Positions 27,805-37,403 of a stretch of DNA of 64,000 nt are shown piece after piece. Origin of the DNA: Streptomyces mirabilis. GTDB taxonomy: Bacteria > Actinomycetota > Actinomycetes > Streptomycetales > Streptomycetaceae. Location: the NCBI RefSeq assembly GCF_018310535.1, contig NZ_CP074102.1, forward strand, positions 6,448,001 through 6,512,000. Reading direction: 5' to 3'. Both the position numbers and the translations under genes were made by a program. Within the stretch, counting starts at the first letter, position 1. The number at the start of each line of letters is the position of its first letter. The notes beneath the pieces were generated by a model. It was not told the origin of the DNA. It searched no databases and was given only the letters and a program-made list of their open reading frames with translations.

Positions 27805-27829
27805 GACCGCATGAGGGAAGGCAGGGAGC

Positions 27830-28615
27830 GTGGCCGGACCGACGACCGCCGAGCGCGGTGAACGGCAGAAGGTGGAGTCCGGCTCGCCCCGCCTCAGGCG
27901 GCTGCGTCGCCTTCGTGTGCTCATCATCCTTTTGACCGTGGTGGTGTTGGTGACGGCGGCCACGCTCTGGCTGCTCTACGGCTCGCCGTGGCTGCGGGTC
28001 GAGAAGGTGTCGGTCTCCGGGGTGCGGGTCCTGACGGACCGGCAAGTGCGCGACGCGGCCGACGTGCCGGTCGGATCGCCGCTGATTTCTATCGACACCG
28101 ATGCCGTTGAGGCGCGATTGCGCCGGAAATTGCCCCGAATCGACTCGGTTGATGTCGTCCGTTCCTGGCCGCACGGAATCGGGCTGAAAGTGACCGAACG
28201 CACCCCGGTGCTCATTCTCAAAAGCACCGGAAGCGGTGGCAAGTACGTCGAAGTGGATGCCAAGGGCGTGCGTTTCGCGACGGTTTCGGCTGCCCCGAAG
28301 GGCGTGCCCGCGCTGGAATTGGCGGTGTCCAAGGCGGCCGTCCTGCGCCGCTTCCCGGTCGACCGGCTGGTGCGCGAGGCGGTGGGGGTGGCCGGGGACA
28401 TTCCGGCCGCCGTCCGTCGCGACACCAGGATCGTCAAGGTCCGTTCGTACGACTCGATCTCGCTGGAGTTGAGCGGCGGACGCAGCGTCGAGTGGGGGAG
28501 CGGCGACAAGGGCCGCGCGAAGGCCAGGACGCTCACCGCTCTCATGAAAGCAGCTCCAGGGGCCCGGCACTTCGATGTGAGTGCCCCCATCGCCCCTGCT
28601 TCATCGGGGAGTTGA
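27830..28615 (+). CDS. ftsQ: cell division protein FtsQ
   Basis: A 261-residue bitopic protein with a basic cytoplasmic N-terminus, one transmembrane helix (about 27-48), a POTRA domain (about 55-125, LRVEKVSVSGVRVLTDRQVR) and the FtsQ beta domain. It links FtsL and partners to the divisome. The GTG at 27830 follows GCAGGGAG; the gap from murG is 25 nt. Codon use in 28080-28260 includes several A/T-ending codons less common here, perhaps because of overlapping regulatory sequence. Confidence 0.92.
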   Translation: MAGPTTAERGERQKVESGSPRLRRLRRLRVLIILLTVVVLVTAATLWLLYGSPWLRVEKVSVSGVRVLTDRQVRDAADVPVGSPLISIDTDAVEARLRRKLPRIDSVDVVRSWPHGIGLKVTERTPVLILKSTGSGGKYVEVDAKGVRFATVSAAPKGVPALELAVSKAAVLRRFPVDRLVREAVGVAGDIPAAVRRDTRIVKVRSYDSISLELSGGRSVEWGSGDKGRAKARTLTALMKAAPGARHFDVSAPIAPASSGS

Positions 28616-28890
28616 CGCACATCAGTGCAGGCCAGCACCCTGGTTGGGCAGCGCTACGGCTGATCACATAGGGTGAAAAGAAAAACGGGAGGTTCGGCGT
28701 GTTCGTTGAACGTGCGCCACTTGTCGACTTAGTGTCCTGTTCGGAAGAGTCCAAGGAACAGACACACTGGTAACCCTAAACTTCAGCGTTAGGGTTCGGG
28801 TCGGCGTTCGGACCGTCCCATTCGGCATCAGTCGTCGGATCGCGAGCGTGCGAGGCGACGACACGTAACTCGAGGCGAGAGGCCTTCGAC
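28616..28890 (+). promoter_or_regulatory. ftsZ upstream regulatory region with AACCCTAA palindrome
   Basis: This 275-nt gap is where S. coelicolor and S. griseus carry several ftsZ promoters, one induced at sporulation (established knowledge). Here it is AT-richer than the surroundings and contains an inverted repeat AACCCTAA (28772-28779) / TTAGGGTT (28789-28796) with a 9-nt spacer. A GACAC (about 28761) recalls the WhiA core. I cannot assign each promoter by eye. The ftsZ ribosome site GAGAGG is at about 28878. Confidence 0.6.
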
Positions 28891-30084
28891 GTGGCAGCAC
28901 CGCAGAACTACCTCGCAGTCATCAAAGTCATCGGTGTCGGCGGCGGTGGTGTCAATGCCATCAACCGGATGATCGAGGTCGGTCTCAAGGGCGTCGAGTT
29001 CATCGCCATCAACACGGACGCGCAAGCTCTGTTGATGAGCGACGCCGACGTCAAGCTCGACGTCGGCCGCGAACTCACGCGCGGACTCGGCGCCGGAGCC
29101 AACCCGGCCGTCGGCCGCAAGGCGGCCGAGGACCACCGCGAGGAGATCGAGGAGGTCCTCAAGGGGGCCGACATGGTCTTCGTGACGGCCGGTGAAGGCG
29201 GCGGCACCGGCACCGGCGGCGCACCCGTCGTGGCCAACATCGCCCGCTCGCTCGGCGCCCTCACCATCGGCGTGGTCACCCGTCCCTTCACCTTCGAAGG
29301 ACGGCGTCGCGCCAACCAGGCCGAGGACGGCATCGCGGAACTCCGCGAAGAGGTCGACACCCTCATCGTCATCCCGAACGACCGGCTGCTGTCCATCTCG
29401 GACCGCCAGGTCTCCGTCCTCGACGCCTTCAAGTCGGCGGACCAGGTCCTGCTGTCGGGTGTTCAGGGCATCACCGACCTCATCACCACGCCCGGTCTGA
29501 TCAACCTCGACTTCGCCGACGTCAAGTCCGTGATGTCCGAGGCGGGTTCCGCGCTCATGGGCATCGGCTCGGCCCGCGGCGACGACCGCGCCGTGGCGGC
29601 GGCCGAGATGGCGATCTCCTCGCCGCTCCTGGAAGCCTCCATCGACGGCGCACGCGGCGTCCTGCTCTCCATCTCCGGTGGCTCCGACCTCGGCCTTTTC
29701 GAGATCAACGAGGCCGCCCAGCTGGTCAGCGAGGCCGCGCACCCCGAGGCCAACATCATCTTCGGCGCGGTCATCGACGACGCGCTCGGCGACGAGGTGC
29801 GGGTCACCGTGATCGCCGCCGGCTTCGACGGCGGCCAGCCGCCGGCCAAGCGGGACAACATCCTCGGCTCCACCTCCGCCAAGCAGCGCGAGGAGCCCGC
29901 GCCGGTACGGGCCGCCGAGAGCCGTCCGTCCTTCGGCTCGCTCGGCAGCGTCACGCCGAAGGAGGCCCCGGAGCTCACCCCGGAGCCGGTCAACGAGGTC
30001 CAGGTCGCTCCGCCGGTCCCGCCGTCCCGCGCCTACTCGGACAGCGCGGCCGAGGAGCTGGACGTGCCGGACTTCCTGAAGTGA
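28891..30084 (+). CDS. ftsZ: cell division GTPase FtsZ
   Basis: The tubulin homologue that forms the Z-ring, 397 residues. The GTP-binding tubulin signature GGGTGTG is at 103-109, with the N-terminal [17 protein letters not shown] and the T7 loop [12 protein letters not shown] variable linker (about 320-385) is followed by the C-terminal peptide DVPDFLK, the binding site for SepF in actinobacteria. The start is the GTG at 28891 with GAGAGG upstream. Its stop overlaps pgeF by 4 nt, so they are coupled. Confidence 0.97.
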   Translation: MAAPQNYLAVIKVIGVGGGGVNAINRMIEVGLKGVEFIAINTDAQALLMSDADVKLDVGRELTRGLGAGANPAVGRKAAEDHREEIEEVLKGADMVFVTAGEGGGTGTGGAPVVANIARSLGALTIGVVTRPFTFEGRRRANQAEDGIAELREEVDTLIVIPNDRLLSISDRQVSVLDAFKSADQVLLSGVQGITDLITTPGLINLDFADVKSVMSEAGSALMGIGSARGDDRAVAAAEMAISSPLLEASIDGARGVLLSISGGSDLGLFEINEAAQLVSEAAHPEANIIFGAVIDDALGDEVRVTVIAAGFDGGQPPAKRDNILGSTSAKQREEPAPVRAAESRPSFGSLGSVTPKEAPELTPEPVNEVQVAPPVPPSRAYSDSAAEELDVPDFLK

Positions 30085-30818
30085 TAGGACATCGCTCCGA
30101 AACGAGCACCGTGAGCGGCGCGCACTTCGCCTTCACCGACCGGTGGGGCGGGGTGAGCGCCGTTCCGTACGAGGAGCTCAACCTCGGCGGAGCGGTCGGC
30201 GACGATCCCGACGCCGTACGGACCAATCGTGAACTGGCCGCCAAGTCGCTCGGACTGGACCCGGCCCTGGTCGTGTGGATGAACCAGGTGCACGGGCCGG
30301 ACGTGGCGGTGGTCGACGGACCGTGGCTCTCCTCGGAGATCCCGTCGGTCGACGCGATCGTGACCGCGCGGCGCGGGCTCGCCCTCGCCGTCCTCACCGC
30401 GGACTGCACGCCGGTCCTGCTGGCCGACCCGGTCGCCGGGATCGCGGCCGCCGCCCACGCGGGGCGGCCCGGCATGGTCGCAGGGGTCGTCCCCGCCGCC
30501 GTACGGGCCATGGTGGAACTCGGCGCCGAGCCCGAGCGGATCGTCGCCCGCACCGGACCCGCGGTCTGCGGCCGGTGCTACGAGGTGCCGGACGAGATGC
30601 GCGCCGAAGTCGCCGCCGTCGAGCCGGCGGCGTACGGCGAGACCAGCTGGGGCACTCCCGCGGTCGATGTGACCGCCGGAGTGCACGCGCAGTTGGAACG
30701 ACTCGGGGTGCGCGACCGGGCGCAGTCGCCGGTGTGCACGCTGGAGTCGGACGACCACTTCTCGTACCGACGGGACCGCACGACCGGGCGGCTCGCAGGC
30801 TATGTCTGGCTGGACTGA
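30081..30818 (+). CDS. pgeF: peptidoglycan editing factor PgeF (YfiH, laccase-domain)
   Basis: A 245-residue polyphenol oxidoreductase/laccase-fold protein. The conserved metal-site residues are visible in [20 protein letters not shown] and [10 protein letters not shown], and the Cys-containing [14 protein letters not shown]. By family knowledge PgeF removes wrongly inserted L-Ser from muropeptide precursors in E. coli. The GTG at 30081 overlaps the ftsZ stop. Confidence 0.88.
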   Translation: MIGHRSETSTVSGAHFAFTDRWGGVSAVPYEELNLGGAVGDDPDAVRTNRELAAKSLGLDPALVVWMNQVHGPDVAVVDGPWLSSEIPSVDAIVTARRGLALAVLTADCTPVLLADPVAGIAAAAHAGRPGMVAGVVPAAVRAMVELGAEPERIVARTGPAVCGRCYEVPDEMRAEVAAVEPAAYGETSWGTPAVDVTAGVHAQLERLGVRDRAQSPVCTLESDDHFSYRRDRTTGRLAGYVWLD

Positions 30819-30824
30819 TGGGGC

Positions 30825-31544
30825 ATGACGGACCGTAAGGCTCAACTCGCCGGAAATCTGGCGAAAGTGGAAGAGCGCATCGCGGCGGCCTGTGTGGCCG
30901 CCGGGCGCAAGCGTGAAGAGGTGACCCTGATCGTGGTCACCAAGACCTACCCCGCCAGTGATGTGCGGGTCCTGTCGGAACTCGGTGTGCGCCACGTCGC
31001 CGAGAACCGGGACCAGGACGCGGCGCCCAAGGCAGCGGCTTGCTCGGATCTGCCCCTCTCGTGGCATTTTGTCGGTCAGTTGCAGACCAACAAGGTGCGT
31101 TCTGTGGTCGGTTATGCGGATGTGGTGCAGTCCGTGGACCGTGCCCGGCTTGTCACGGCCCTGTCGAAGGAAGCGGTGCGGGTGGAGCGCGAGGTGGGCT
31201 GCCTCATCCAGGTCGCACTGGACGCGCAGGAGAGCGGCCGGGGTGAGCGGGGAGGCGTCGGAGTCGGCGGAATCGAAGAGTTGGCCGACCTCGTCGCCGG
31301 GGCGCCCGGGCTCCGGCTCGACGGACTGATGACCGTCGCACCGCTCACCGGGGCGTACGCCGGGCGCCAACAAGCGGCGTTCGAGCGGCTGATGGATTTG
31401 TCGACTGCTATGCGCCGCACGCATCCTGCTGCGAACATGGTGTCTGCAGGGATGAGTGCGGACCTCGAGCAGGCCGTGGCGGCCGGAGCGACACATGTAC
31501 GCGTCGGTACGGCGGTACTCGGAGTCCGACCCGGGCTCGGGTAA
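30825..31544 (+). CDS. yggS: YggS-family PLP-homeostasis protein
   Basis: A 239-residue single-domain PLP-binding TIM barrel. The PLP lysine lies in LIVVTKTYPASDV, with the family motifs GVRHVAENRDQ, WHFVGQLQTNK and SAGMSADLEQAVAAGATHVRVGTAVLG. Relatives balance free PLP and amino acids. It follows pgeF after 6 nt and is part of the ftsZ-pgeF-yggS-sepF neighbourhood common to Gram-positive bacteria. Confidence 0.9.
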   Translation: MTDRKAQLAGNLAKVEERIAAACVAAGRKREEVTLIVVTKTYPASDVRVLSELGVRHVAENRDQDAAPKAAACSDLPLSWHFVGQLQTNKVRSVVGYADVVQSVDRARLVTALSKEAVRVEREVGCLIQVALDAQESGRGERGGVGVGGIEELADLVAGAPGLRLDGLMTVAPLTGAYAGRQQAAFERLMDLSTAMRRTHPAANMVSAGMSADLEQAVAAGATHVRVGTAVLGVRPGLG

Positions 31545-31673
31545 CGTCGCCAAGAAGTCGGACCACAGCAGAAAATATGGTCATTACCGCCACTGGCGGG
31601 CATAACGACCTCGTGGATCGCGGGCACTTGGCACTTCGTCAGCCGATCCACCACAGAGCGGAGGACTCAGAGC

Positions 31674-32315
31674 ATGGCCGGCGCGATGCGCAAGATGGCG
31701 GTCTACCTCGGCCTCGTGGAGGACGATGGGTACGACGGCAGGGGATTCGACCCCGATGACGAGTTCGAGCCCGAGCTCGACCCGGAGCCCGAGCGCGACC
31801 GGCGGCGGCACGAGCCGCCCCACCAGTCGCATCAGGCACACCAGTCCCAACGGGACGAATCGGTACGAATGGTGCAGCCTCCGGCGCCTCGCGATCCGGT
31901 GCCGCATTCCGCTTCGCTCGCTGCGGAATCCAGCCGTCCGGCGCGGATCGCGCCCGTGGCGTCCATCACACAAGAACGCGCAAGCCTGGAGAAGAACGCA
32001 CCGGTGATCATGCCCAAAGTCGTGTCGGAACGAGAGCCGTACCGGATCACCACACTTCACCCGCGGACCTACAACGAGGCCCGTACCATCGGGGAACACT
32101 TCCGTGAGGGCACCCCGGTGATCATGAATCTGACTGAGATGGATGACACAGATGCGAAGCGACTTGTCGACTTTGCGGCCGGTTTGGTGTTTGGTCTCCA
32201 CGGCAGCATCGAGCGGGTGACGCAGAAGGTGTTCCTGTTGTCGCCTGCTAACGTCGATGTCACGGCGGAGGACAAGGCCCGCATCGCAGAGGGCGGGTTC
32301 TTCAACCAGAGCTGA
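31674..32315 (+). CDS. sepF: Z-ring membrane anchor SepF
   Basis: A 213-residue protein that ties FtsZ to the membrane and replaces FtsA here. The N-terminal [18 protein letters not shown] is the amphipathic membrane helix; then a disordered His/Asp/Pro-rich linker (about 20-115); then the SepF core (about 120-205, with [35 protein letters not shown] in sections), which binds the FtsZ C-terminus. GGAGGAC precedes the ATG. The linker contains a stem-loop (31906-31929) encoding SASLAAES. Confidence 0.93.
   Translation: MAGAMRKMAVYLGLVEDDGYDGRGFDPDDEFEPELDPEPERDRRRHEPPHQSHQAHQSQRDESVRMVQPPAPRDPVPHSASLAAESSRPARIAPVASITQERASLEKNAPVIMPKVVSEREPYRITTLHPRTYNEARTIGEHFREGTPVIMNLTEMDDTDAKRLVDFAAGLVFGLHGSIERVTQKVFLLSPANVDVTAEDKARIAEGGFFNQS
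31906..31929 (+). repeat. GCTTCGCT stem-loop inside sepF
   Basis: ATTCCGC (31906-31912) and GCGGAAT (31923-31929) flank TTCGCTCGCT. This GCTTCGCT hairpin type is common between Streptomyces genes; here it lies in frame in the SepF linker, as though an intergenic repeat had been captured. Confidence 0.5.
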
Positions 32316-32366
32316 GACGCAGGACCGGATCAAGGTACGGAAACAGGGGAGAGGGAAGCGCGGATC

Positions 32367-32651
32367 ATGAGCGTGGTCGGGCAGGTTCTCTACGTCGCGC
32401 TGACGTGTTTCCTCGTCGTGTTGATTTTCCGGTTGGTCATGGACTACGTCTTCCAGTTCGCCCGCTCATGGCAACCCGGCAAGGCGATGGTGGTCGTTCT
32501 CGAGGCCACCTACACTGTCACCGATCCACCGCTCAAGCTTCTGCGGCGGTTCATTCCGCCGCTGCGTCTCGGGGGCGTGGCGCTTGACCTGTCCTTCTTC
32601 GTACTGATGATCATCGTCTACATCCTGATCTCCGTCGTGAGCCGGCTGTGA
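32367..32651 (+). CDS. YggT family membrane protein
   Basis: A 94-residue protein with two transmembrane helices (about 3-25 and 68-90) separated by a loop with the family motif DPPLKLLRRFIPPLRLGGVALDLS (in parts). YggT proteins sit next to sepF and divIVA in many Gram-positive genomes, and have been linked to osmotic tolerance or division; the role is not settled. The ATG lies 51 nt after sepF, with a GGGGAGAGGG site. Confidence 0.88.
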   Translation: MSVVGQVLYVALTCFLVVLIFRLVMDYVFQFARSWQPGKAMVVVLEATYTVTDPPLKLLRRFIPPLRLGGVALDLSFFVLMIIVYILISVVSRL

Positions 32652-32697
32652 ACGATACGGTCTTGCCGAATGCCGACGACTACGTTGAGGTGAAGAG

Positions 32698-33948
32698 ATG
32701 CCGTTGACCCCCGAGGACGTGCGGAACAAGCAGTTCACGACCGTCCGCCTCCGAGAAGGCTATGACGAGGACGAGGTCGATGCCTTCCTCGACGAGGTCG
32801 AAGCCGAACTGACGCGACTGCTCCGCGAGAACGAGGACCTGCGCGCCAAACTGGCGGCGGCCACGCGCGCGGCTGCGCAGAACCAGCAGCAGGGCATGCG
32901 CAAGCCGCCCGAGCAGCAGGATCAGCAGGGCCCGCCGCAGGGCATGCGAGGTCCCGGCGCCCCCGTACCCGCCGGCATATCGGGCCCGCCGCAGCAGCAG
33001 ATGGGTGGCCCCATGGGTGGGCCGCCCCAGCTGCCGAGCGGTGCGCCGCAGCTGCCCGCGGGCCCCAGTGCCCAGGGCGGCCAGCAGGGCCAGGGCCCCA
33101 TGGGTCAGGGTCCGATGGGCCAGGGCCCCATGGGTCAGGGCCAGATGGGCCAGGGCCCCATGGGCCAGGGTCCGATGGGTCAAGGCCAGATGGGCCAGGG
33201 TCCGATGGGCCAGGGTCCCGGCCAGCAGATGCAGCAGCAGATGCCGGGCCAGATGCAGCCCCAGATGCAGCAGCAGATGGGTGGCCCGATGGGCGGACCC
33301 ATGGGTGGCCCCATGGGCGGTCACGGCCCGCAGATGCCGCAGCAGGGTCCCGGTGGCGACAGCGCCGCGCGTGTCCTCTCGCTGGCTCAGCAGACCGCCG
33401 ACCAGGCGATTGCCGAGGCCCGCTCCGAGGCCAACAAGATCGTCGGCGAGGCCCGCAGCCGCGCCGAGGGTCTCGAGCGTGACGCCCGTGCCAAGGCTGA
33501 CGCGCTGGAGCGGGACGCGCAGGAGAAGCACCGTGTCGCGATGGGCTCCCTGGAGTCCGCCCGCGCCACGCTGGAGCGCAAGGTCGAGGACCTGCGTGGC
33601 TTCGAGCGCGAGTACCGCACGCGTCTGAAGTCCTACCTGGAGTCGCAGCTGCGCCAGCTGGAGACGCAGGCGGACGACTCGCTCGCCCCGCCGCGTACTC
33701 CGGCCACGGCCTCCCTGCCGTCGCCCTCCGCGCCCTCGATGGCTCCGGCCGGCGCGAGTGCGCCGTCGTACGGCGGTCAGGGCATGGGCGGGGCCCCGGC
33801 ACCGGCCGCGCCCTCCTACGGCGGGCAGCAGCAGATGTCGCCGGCCATGACCCAGCCGATGGCTCCGGTGCGGCCCCAGGGACCGTCGCCGATGCAGCAG
33901 GCTCCCTCGCCGATGCGTGGGTTCCTCATCGACGAGGACGACAACTGA
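32698..33948 (+). CDS. divIVA: polar growth protein DivIVA (Wag31)
   Basis: A 416-residue coiled-coil protein that marks hyphal tips and branch sites and organises polar growth; essential in Streptomyces. It has the conserved N-terminal membrane-binding domain ([33 protein letters not shown]), a first coiled coil, a long Gln/Gly/Met/Pro insert with repeats (about residues 65-215), a second long coiled coil (about 220-320) and a Pro/Gln/Ser-rich tail. The big low-complexity insert is typical of Streptomyces and absent from mycobacterial Wag31. A strong terminator follows. Confidence 0.95.
   Translation: MPLTPEDVRNKQFTTVRLREGYDEDEVDAFLDEVEAELTRLLRENEDLRAKLAAATRAAAQNQQQGMRKPPEQQDQQGPPQGMRGPGAPVPAGISGPPQQQMGGPMGGPPQLPSGAPQLPAGPSAQGGQQGQGPMGQGPMGQGPMGQGQMGQGPMGQGPMGQGQMGQGPMGQGPGQQMQQQMPGQMQPQMQQQMGGPMGGPMGGPMGGHGPQMPQQGPGGDSAARVLSLAQQTADQAIAEARSEANKIVGEARSRAEGLERDARAKADALERDAQEKHRVAMGSLESARATLERKVEDLRGFEREYRTRLKSYLESQLRQLETQADDSLAPPRTPATASLPSPSAPSMAPAGASAPSYGGQGMGGAPAPAAPSYGGQQQMSPAMTQPMAPVRPQGPSPMQQAPSPMRGFLIDEDDN
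33091..33210 (+). repeat. 15-bp tandem repeats in divIVA
   Basis: Eight in-frame 15-bp units encode QGPMG or QGQMG in the DivIVA insert. A second tract near 33277-33320 encodes GGPM units. Both are internal, expandable and not CRISPR-like, since they have no unique spacers. Confidence 0.8.
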
Positions 33949-33983
33949 CGGCCTTGAGTACGCCTTAGGCGTCGGCAGCGTTC

Positions 33984-34019
33984 AGGGCGGAGCCCCGGAT
34001 CTTTCCGGGGCTCCGCCCT
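33984..34019 (+). terminator. rho-independent terminator of the dcw cluster
   Basis: A 15-bp perfect stem (33984-33998 with 34005-34019), 6-nt loop ATCTTT and a run of T after it. It lies 36 nt after divIVA and closes the cluster. Confidence 0.85.
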
Positions 34020-34100
34020 TTTGCTGTGCTCTTTCGCTGTGCTGTTTCGGGCGGGCGTGCGGTTCCCTTGGGGCATCTGTACGGGGTACGCAACGCCGAA

Positions 34101-34146
34101 GGCCGGGGCCCACCAAGATCTTTGGGATCTTTGGTGGGCCCCGGCC
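34101..34146 (-). terminator. terminator hairpin downstream of ileS
   Basis: Perfect 16-nt inverted arms (34101-34116 and 34131-34146) with a 14-nt loop. It lies 94 nt beyond the ileS stop on the minus strand, facing the divIVA terminator. Confidence 0.65.
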
Positions 34147-34182
34147 GGGTTGTTCTTCGGCTGCGGGTGGGTGGGGGCTGGT

Positions 34183-34202
34183 CGCGCAGTTCCCCGCGCC
34201 CC
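34183..34202. repeat. dispersed Streptomyces intergenic repeat, copy 1
   Basis: CGCGCAGTTCCCCGCGCCCC is the exact reverse complement of the 20-mer at 58949-58968. I know this motif as a frequent intergenic sequence in Streptomyces, often next to terminators, as here after ileS. Confidence 0.6.
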
Positions 34203-34239
34203 TTGGGCCGGGGCGTGGGTACGGCCCCGCCGCCCGGGG

Positions 34240-37200
34240 CTATGCCTTGCGGAGGTGGAAGGTGAGGGACAGGCCCTCGTCGGTGAACGGAGCGCCGTAG
34301 GTGTCGCCGGCCTCGCCTTGGGCGAAGTCGGTGGCGAGTACCTCGTCGGCGATCAGCGCGGCGTGCTCGTTCAGGGCGGCGATGACGGCCGGGTCGGTGG
34401 ACGTCCAGCGCAGTGCGATCCGGTCGGCCACGTCGAGGCCGCTGTTCTTGCGGGCCTCCTGGATCAGCCGGATCGCGTCACGGGCGAGGCCCGCCTGCCG
34501 CAGCTCCTCGGTGATCTCCAGGTCCAGAGCGACCGTGGCACCCGAGTCGGACGCCACCGACCACCCCTCGCGCGGGGTCTCCGTGATGATGACCTCGTCC
34601 GCGGCCAGCGTCACCGTCTCGCCGTCGACCTCGACCGAGGCAGTGCCCTCGCGCAGGGCGAGGGAGAGGGCCGCCGCGTCCGTCTCGGCGATCACCTTGG
34701 CGACCGCCTGGACGCCCTTGCCGAAGCGCTTGCCCAGCGCGCGGAAGTTCGCCTTGGCCGTGGTGTCGACCAGCGAGCCGCCCACCTCGGAGAGGGAGGC
34801 GAGGGAGGTGACGTTCAGCTCTTCGGTGATCTGCGCGTGCAGCTCCCCGTCGAGGGACTCGAAGCCGATCGCCCCGACCAGCGCGCGGGACAGCGGCTGG
34901 CGCGTCTTGACGCCCGACTCCGCGCGCGTGGCGCGGCCCAGCTCCACGAGACGCCGGACGAGGACCATCTGCCTCGACAGCTCCGGGTCGATGGCGGACA
35001 GGTCCGCCTCCGGCCACGAGGACAGGTGTACGGACTCGGGGGCGCCCGGCGTCACGGGGACGATCAGGTCCTGCCAGACCCGCTCGGTGATGAACGGGGT
35101 CAGCGGGGCCATCAGCCGCGTGACCGTTTCCACGACCTCGTGCAGGGTCCGCAGCGCGGCCTTGTCGCCCTGCCAGAAGCGGCGGCGGGACCGGCGCACG
35201 TACCAGTTCGAGAGGTCGTCGACGAACGCGGAGAGGAGCTTTCCGGCGCGCTGGGTGTCGTACGCCTCCAGTGCCTGTGTGACCTGGTCGGTGAGCGCGT
35301 GCAGCTCGGAGAGCAGCCAGCGGTCGAGGACCGGACGGTCGGCCGGGGCGGGATCGGCCTCGGAGGGGGCCCAGTCGGAGGTGCGGGCGTACAGGGCCTG
35401 GAAGGCGACCGTGTTCCAGTAGGTCAGGAGCGTCTTGCGCACCACCTCCTGGATGGTGCCGTGGCCGACGCGGCGGGCCGCCCAGGGGGAGCCGCCGGCC
35501 GCCATGAACCAGCGCACCGCGTCCGCGCCGTGCTGATCCATCAGCGGGATCGGCTGCAGGATGTTGCCCAGGTGCTTGGACATCTTGCGGCCGTCCTCGG
35601 CGAGGATGTGGCCGAGGCACACCACGTTCTCGTACGAGGACTTGTCGAAGACCAGCGTGCCGACGGCCATCAGCGTGTAGAACCAGCCGCGGGTCTGGTC
35701 GATGGCCTCGGAGATGAACTGCGCCGGGTAGCGGCTCTCGAAGAGCTCCTTGTTCTTGTACGGGTAGCCCCACTGCGCGAACGGCATCGAACCCGAGTCG
35801 TACCAGGCGTCGATGACCTCCGGCACGCGCGTCGCCGTCCGCCCGCAGCCGTCCTGCGGGCACGCGAAGGTGACCTCGTCGATGAACGGGCGGTGCGGGT
35901 CCAGGTTCGACTGGTCGGTGCCCGTGAGCTCGGAGAGCTCGGCGCGGGAGCCGACACAGGTGAGATGGCCCTCCTCGCAGCGCCACAGCGGGAGCGGGGT
36001 GCCCCAGTAGCGGCTGCGGGAGAGCGCCCAGTCGACGTTGTTGTTCAGCCAGTCGCCGAAGCGGCCGTGCTTGACCGAGTCCGGGAACCAGTTGGTCTTC
36101 TCGTTCTCCTGGAGGAGACGGTCCTTGATGGCGGTGGTGCGGATGTACCAGGACGGCTGCGCGTAGTAGAGGAGCGCGGTGTGACAGCGCCAGCAGTGCG
36201 GGTAGCTGTGCTCGTACGGGATGTGCTTGAACAGCAGACCGCGCTGCTGGAGGTCCTCGGTGAGCTTTTCGTCCGCCTTCTTGAAGAAGACACCGCCGAC
36301 GAGCGGGACGCTCTCTTCGAAGGTGCCGTTCGGGCGGACGGGGTTCACCACCGGCAGTCCGTACGCCCGGCAGACCTTGAGGTCGTCCTCGCCGAAGGCG
36401 GGGGACTGGTGGACCAGACCCGTACCGTCCTCGGTCGTCACGTACTCGGCGTTGACCACGTAGTGGGCCTCGGCGGGGAACTCGACCAGCTCGAACGGAC
36501 GTTGATAGGTCCAGCGCTCCATCTCGGCGCCGGTGAAGGTCTCACCGGTGGTCTCCCAGCCCTCGCCGAGCGCCTTCTCGACGAGCGGCGCGGCGACGAC
36601 GAACTTCTCCTCACCATTCGTCGCGACGACGTAGGTGACCTCGGGGTGCGCGGCGACCGCGGTGTTGGAGACCAGCGTCCACGGGGTCGTCGTCCACACC
36701 AGGAGCGCGGCCTGGCCGGCCAGCGGACCGGAGGTGAGCGGGAAACGGACGTACACGGACGGGTCGACGACCGTCTCGTAGCCCTGCGCCAGCTCGTGGT
36801 CCGACAGACCCGTCTCGTCGCGCGGGCACCACGGGGCCACGCGGTAGTCCTGGACCAGCAGACCCTTGTTGAAGATCTCCTTGAGCGACCACCACACGGA
36901 CTCCACGTACTCGGGGTCCATCGTGCGGTAGGCGTCGTCCAGGTCGACCCAGTAGCCCATGCGGTTCGTGAGCTCGGTGAACGCGTCGGTGTGCCGGGTC
37001 ACGGACTCGCGGCACTTGGCGTTGAACGCGGCGATGCCGTACGCCTCGATGTCCTGCTTGTCGGTGAAGCCGAGCTCTTTCTCCACCGCGAGCTCGACCG
37101 GGAGGCCGTGGCAGTCCCAGCCGGCCTTGCGGGCCACGTGGTAGCCGCGCATGGTGCGGAAGCGCGGGAAGACGTCCTTGAAGACGCGCGCCTCGATGTG

Positions 37201-37383
37201 ATGGGCGCCCGGCATGCCGTTCGCGGTGGGCGGGCCCTCGTAGAACACCCATTCAGGGCGGCCCTCGGACTGCTCAAGGCTCTTGGCGAAGATCTTCTGC
37301 TCGCGCCAGAAGTCGAGCACGGCGTGCTCGAGGGCGGGCAGGTCGACCTGGGCGGGCACCTGGCGGTACGTCGGCGTTGTCAT
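34240..37383 (-). CDS. ileS: isoleucyl-tRNA synthetase
   Basis: A 1047-residue class I synthetase that charges tRNA-Ile. HIGH-type motif in PTANGMPGAHHIEAR, editing-domain sequence VWTTTPWTLVSNTAV, the WYDSGSMPFAQWGYP stretch, and KMSKH in ILAEDGRKMSKHLGN. The C-terminus has no CxxC zinc pairs in its last 100 residues, which resembles the eukaryote-like IleRS type rather than the E. coli type; mupirocin-resistant enzymes belong to that type, but this is only a hint. The ATG at 37383 has GGAGGAAG upstream, and a T-box leader precedes it. Confidence 0.95.
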   Translation of the reverse strand: MTTPTYRQVPAQVDLPALEHAVLDFWREQKIFAKSLEQSEGRPEWVFYEGPPTANGMPGAHHIEARVFKDVFPRFRTMRGYHVARKAGWDCHGLPVELAVEKELGFTDKQDIEAYGIAAFNAKCRESVTRHTDAFTELTNRMGYWVDLDDAYRTMDPEYVESVWWSLKEIFNKGLLVQDYRVAPWCPRDETGLSDHELAQGYETVVDPSVYVRFPLTSGPLAGQAALLVWTTTPWTLVSNTAVAAHPEVTYVVATNGEEKFVVAAPLVEKALGEGWETTGETFTGAEMERWTYQRPFELVEFPAEAHYVVNAEYVTTEDGTGLVHQSPAFGEDDLKVCRAYGLPVVNPVRPNGTFEESVPLVGGVFFKKADEKLTEDLQQRGLLFKHIPYEHSYPHCWRCHTALLYYAQPSWYIRTTAIKDRLLQENEKTNWFPDSVKHGRFGDWLNNNVDWALSRSRYWGTPLPLWRCEEGHLTCVGSRAELSELTGTDQSNLDPHRPFIDEVTFACPQDGCGRTATRVPEVIDAWYDSGSMPFAQWGYPYKNKELFESRYPAQFISEAIDQTRGWFYTLMAVGTLVFDKSSYENVVCLGHILAEDGRKMSKHLGNILQPIPLMDQHGADAVRWFMAAGGSPWAARRVGHGTIQEVVRKTLLTYWNTVAFQALYARTSDWAPSEADPAPADRPVLDRWLLSELHALTDQVTQALEAYDTQRAGKLLSAFVDDLSNWYVRRSRRRFWQGDKAALRTLHEVVETVTRLMAPLTPFITERVWQDLIVPVTPGAPESVHLSSWPEADLSAIDPELSRQMVLVRRLVELGRATRAESGVKTRQPLSRALVGAIGFESLDGELHAQITEELNVTSLASLSEVGGSLVDTTAKANFRALGKRFGKGVQAVAKVIAETDAAALSLALREGTASVEVDGETVTLAADEVIITETPREGWSVASDSGATVALDLEITEELRQAGLARDAIRLIQEARKNSGLDVADRIALRWTSTDPAVIAALNEHAALIADEVLATDFAQGEAGDTYGAPFTDEGLSLTFHLRKA

Positions 37384-37403
37384 CAGCGAGCTTCCTCCGG
37401 CGG

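Noticed and set aside
28761..28765. WhiA binding site (GACAC) upstream of ftsZ
   Set aside because: A 5-mer occurs often in GC-rich DNA; not enough to assign by eye.
33091..33320. CRISPR-like repeat array
   Set aside because: The repeats are in-frame 15-bp coding units with no unique spacers, inside divIVA.
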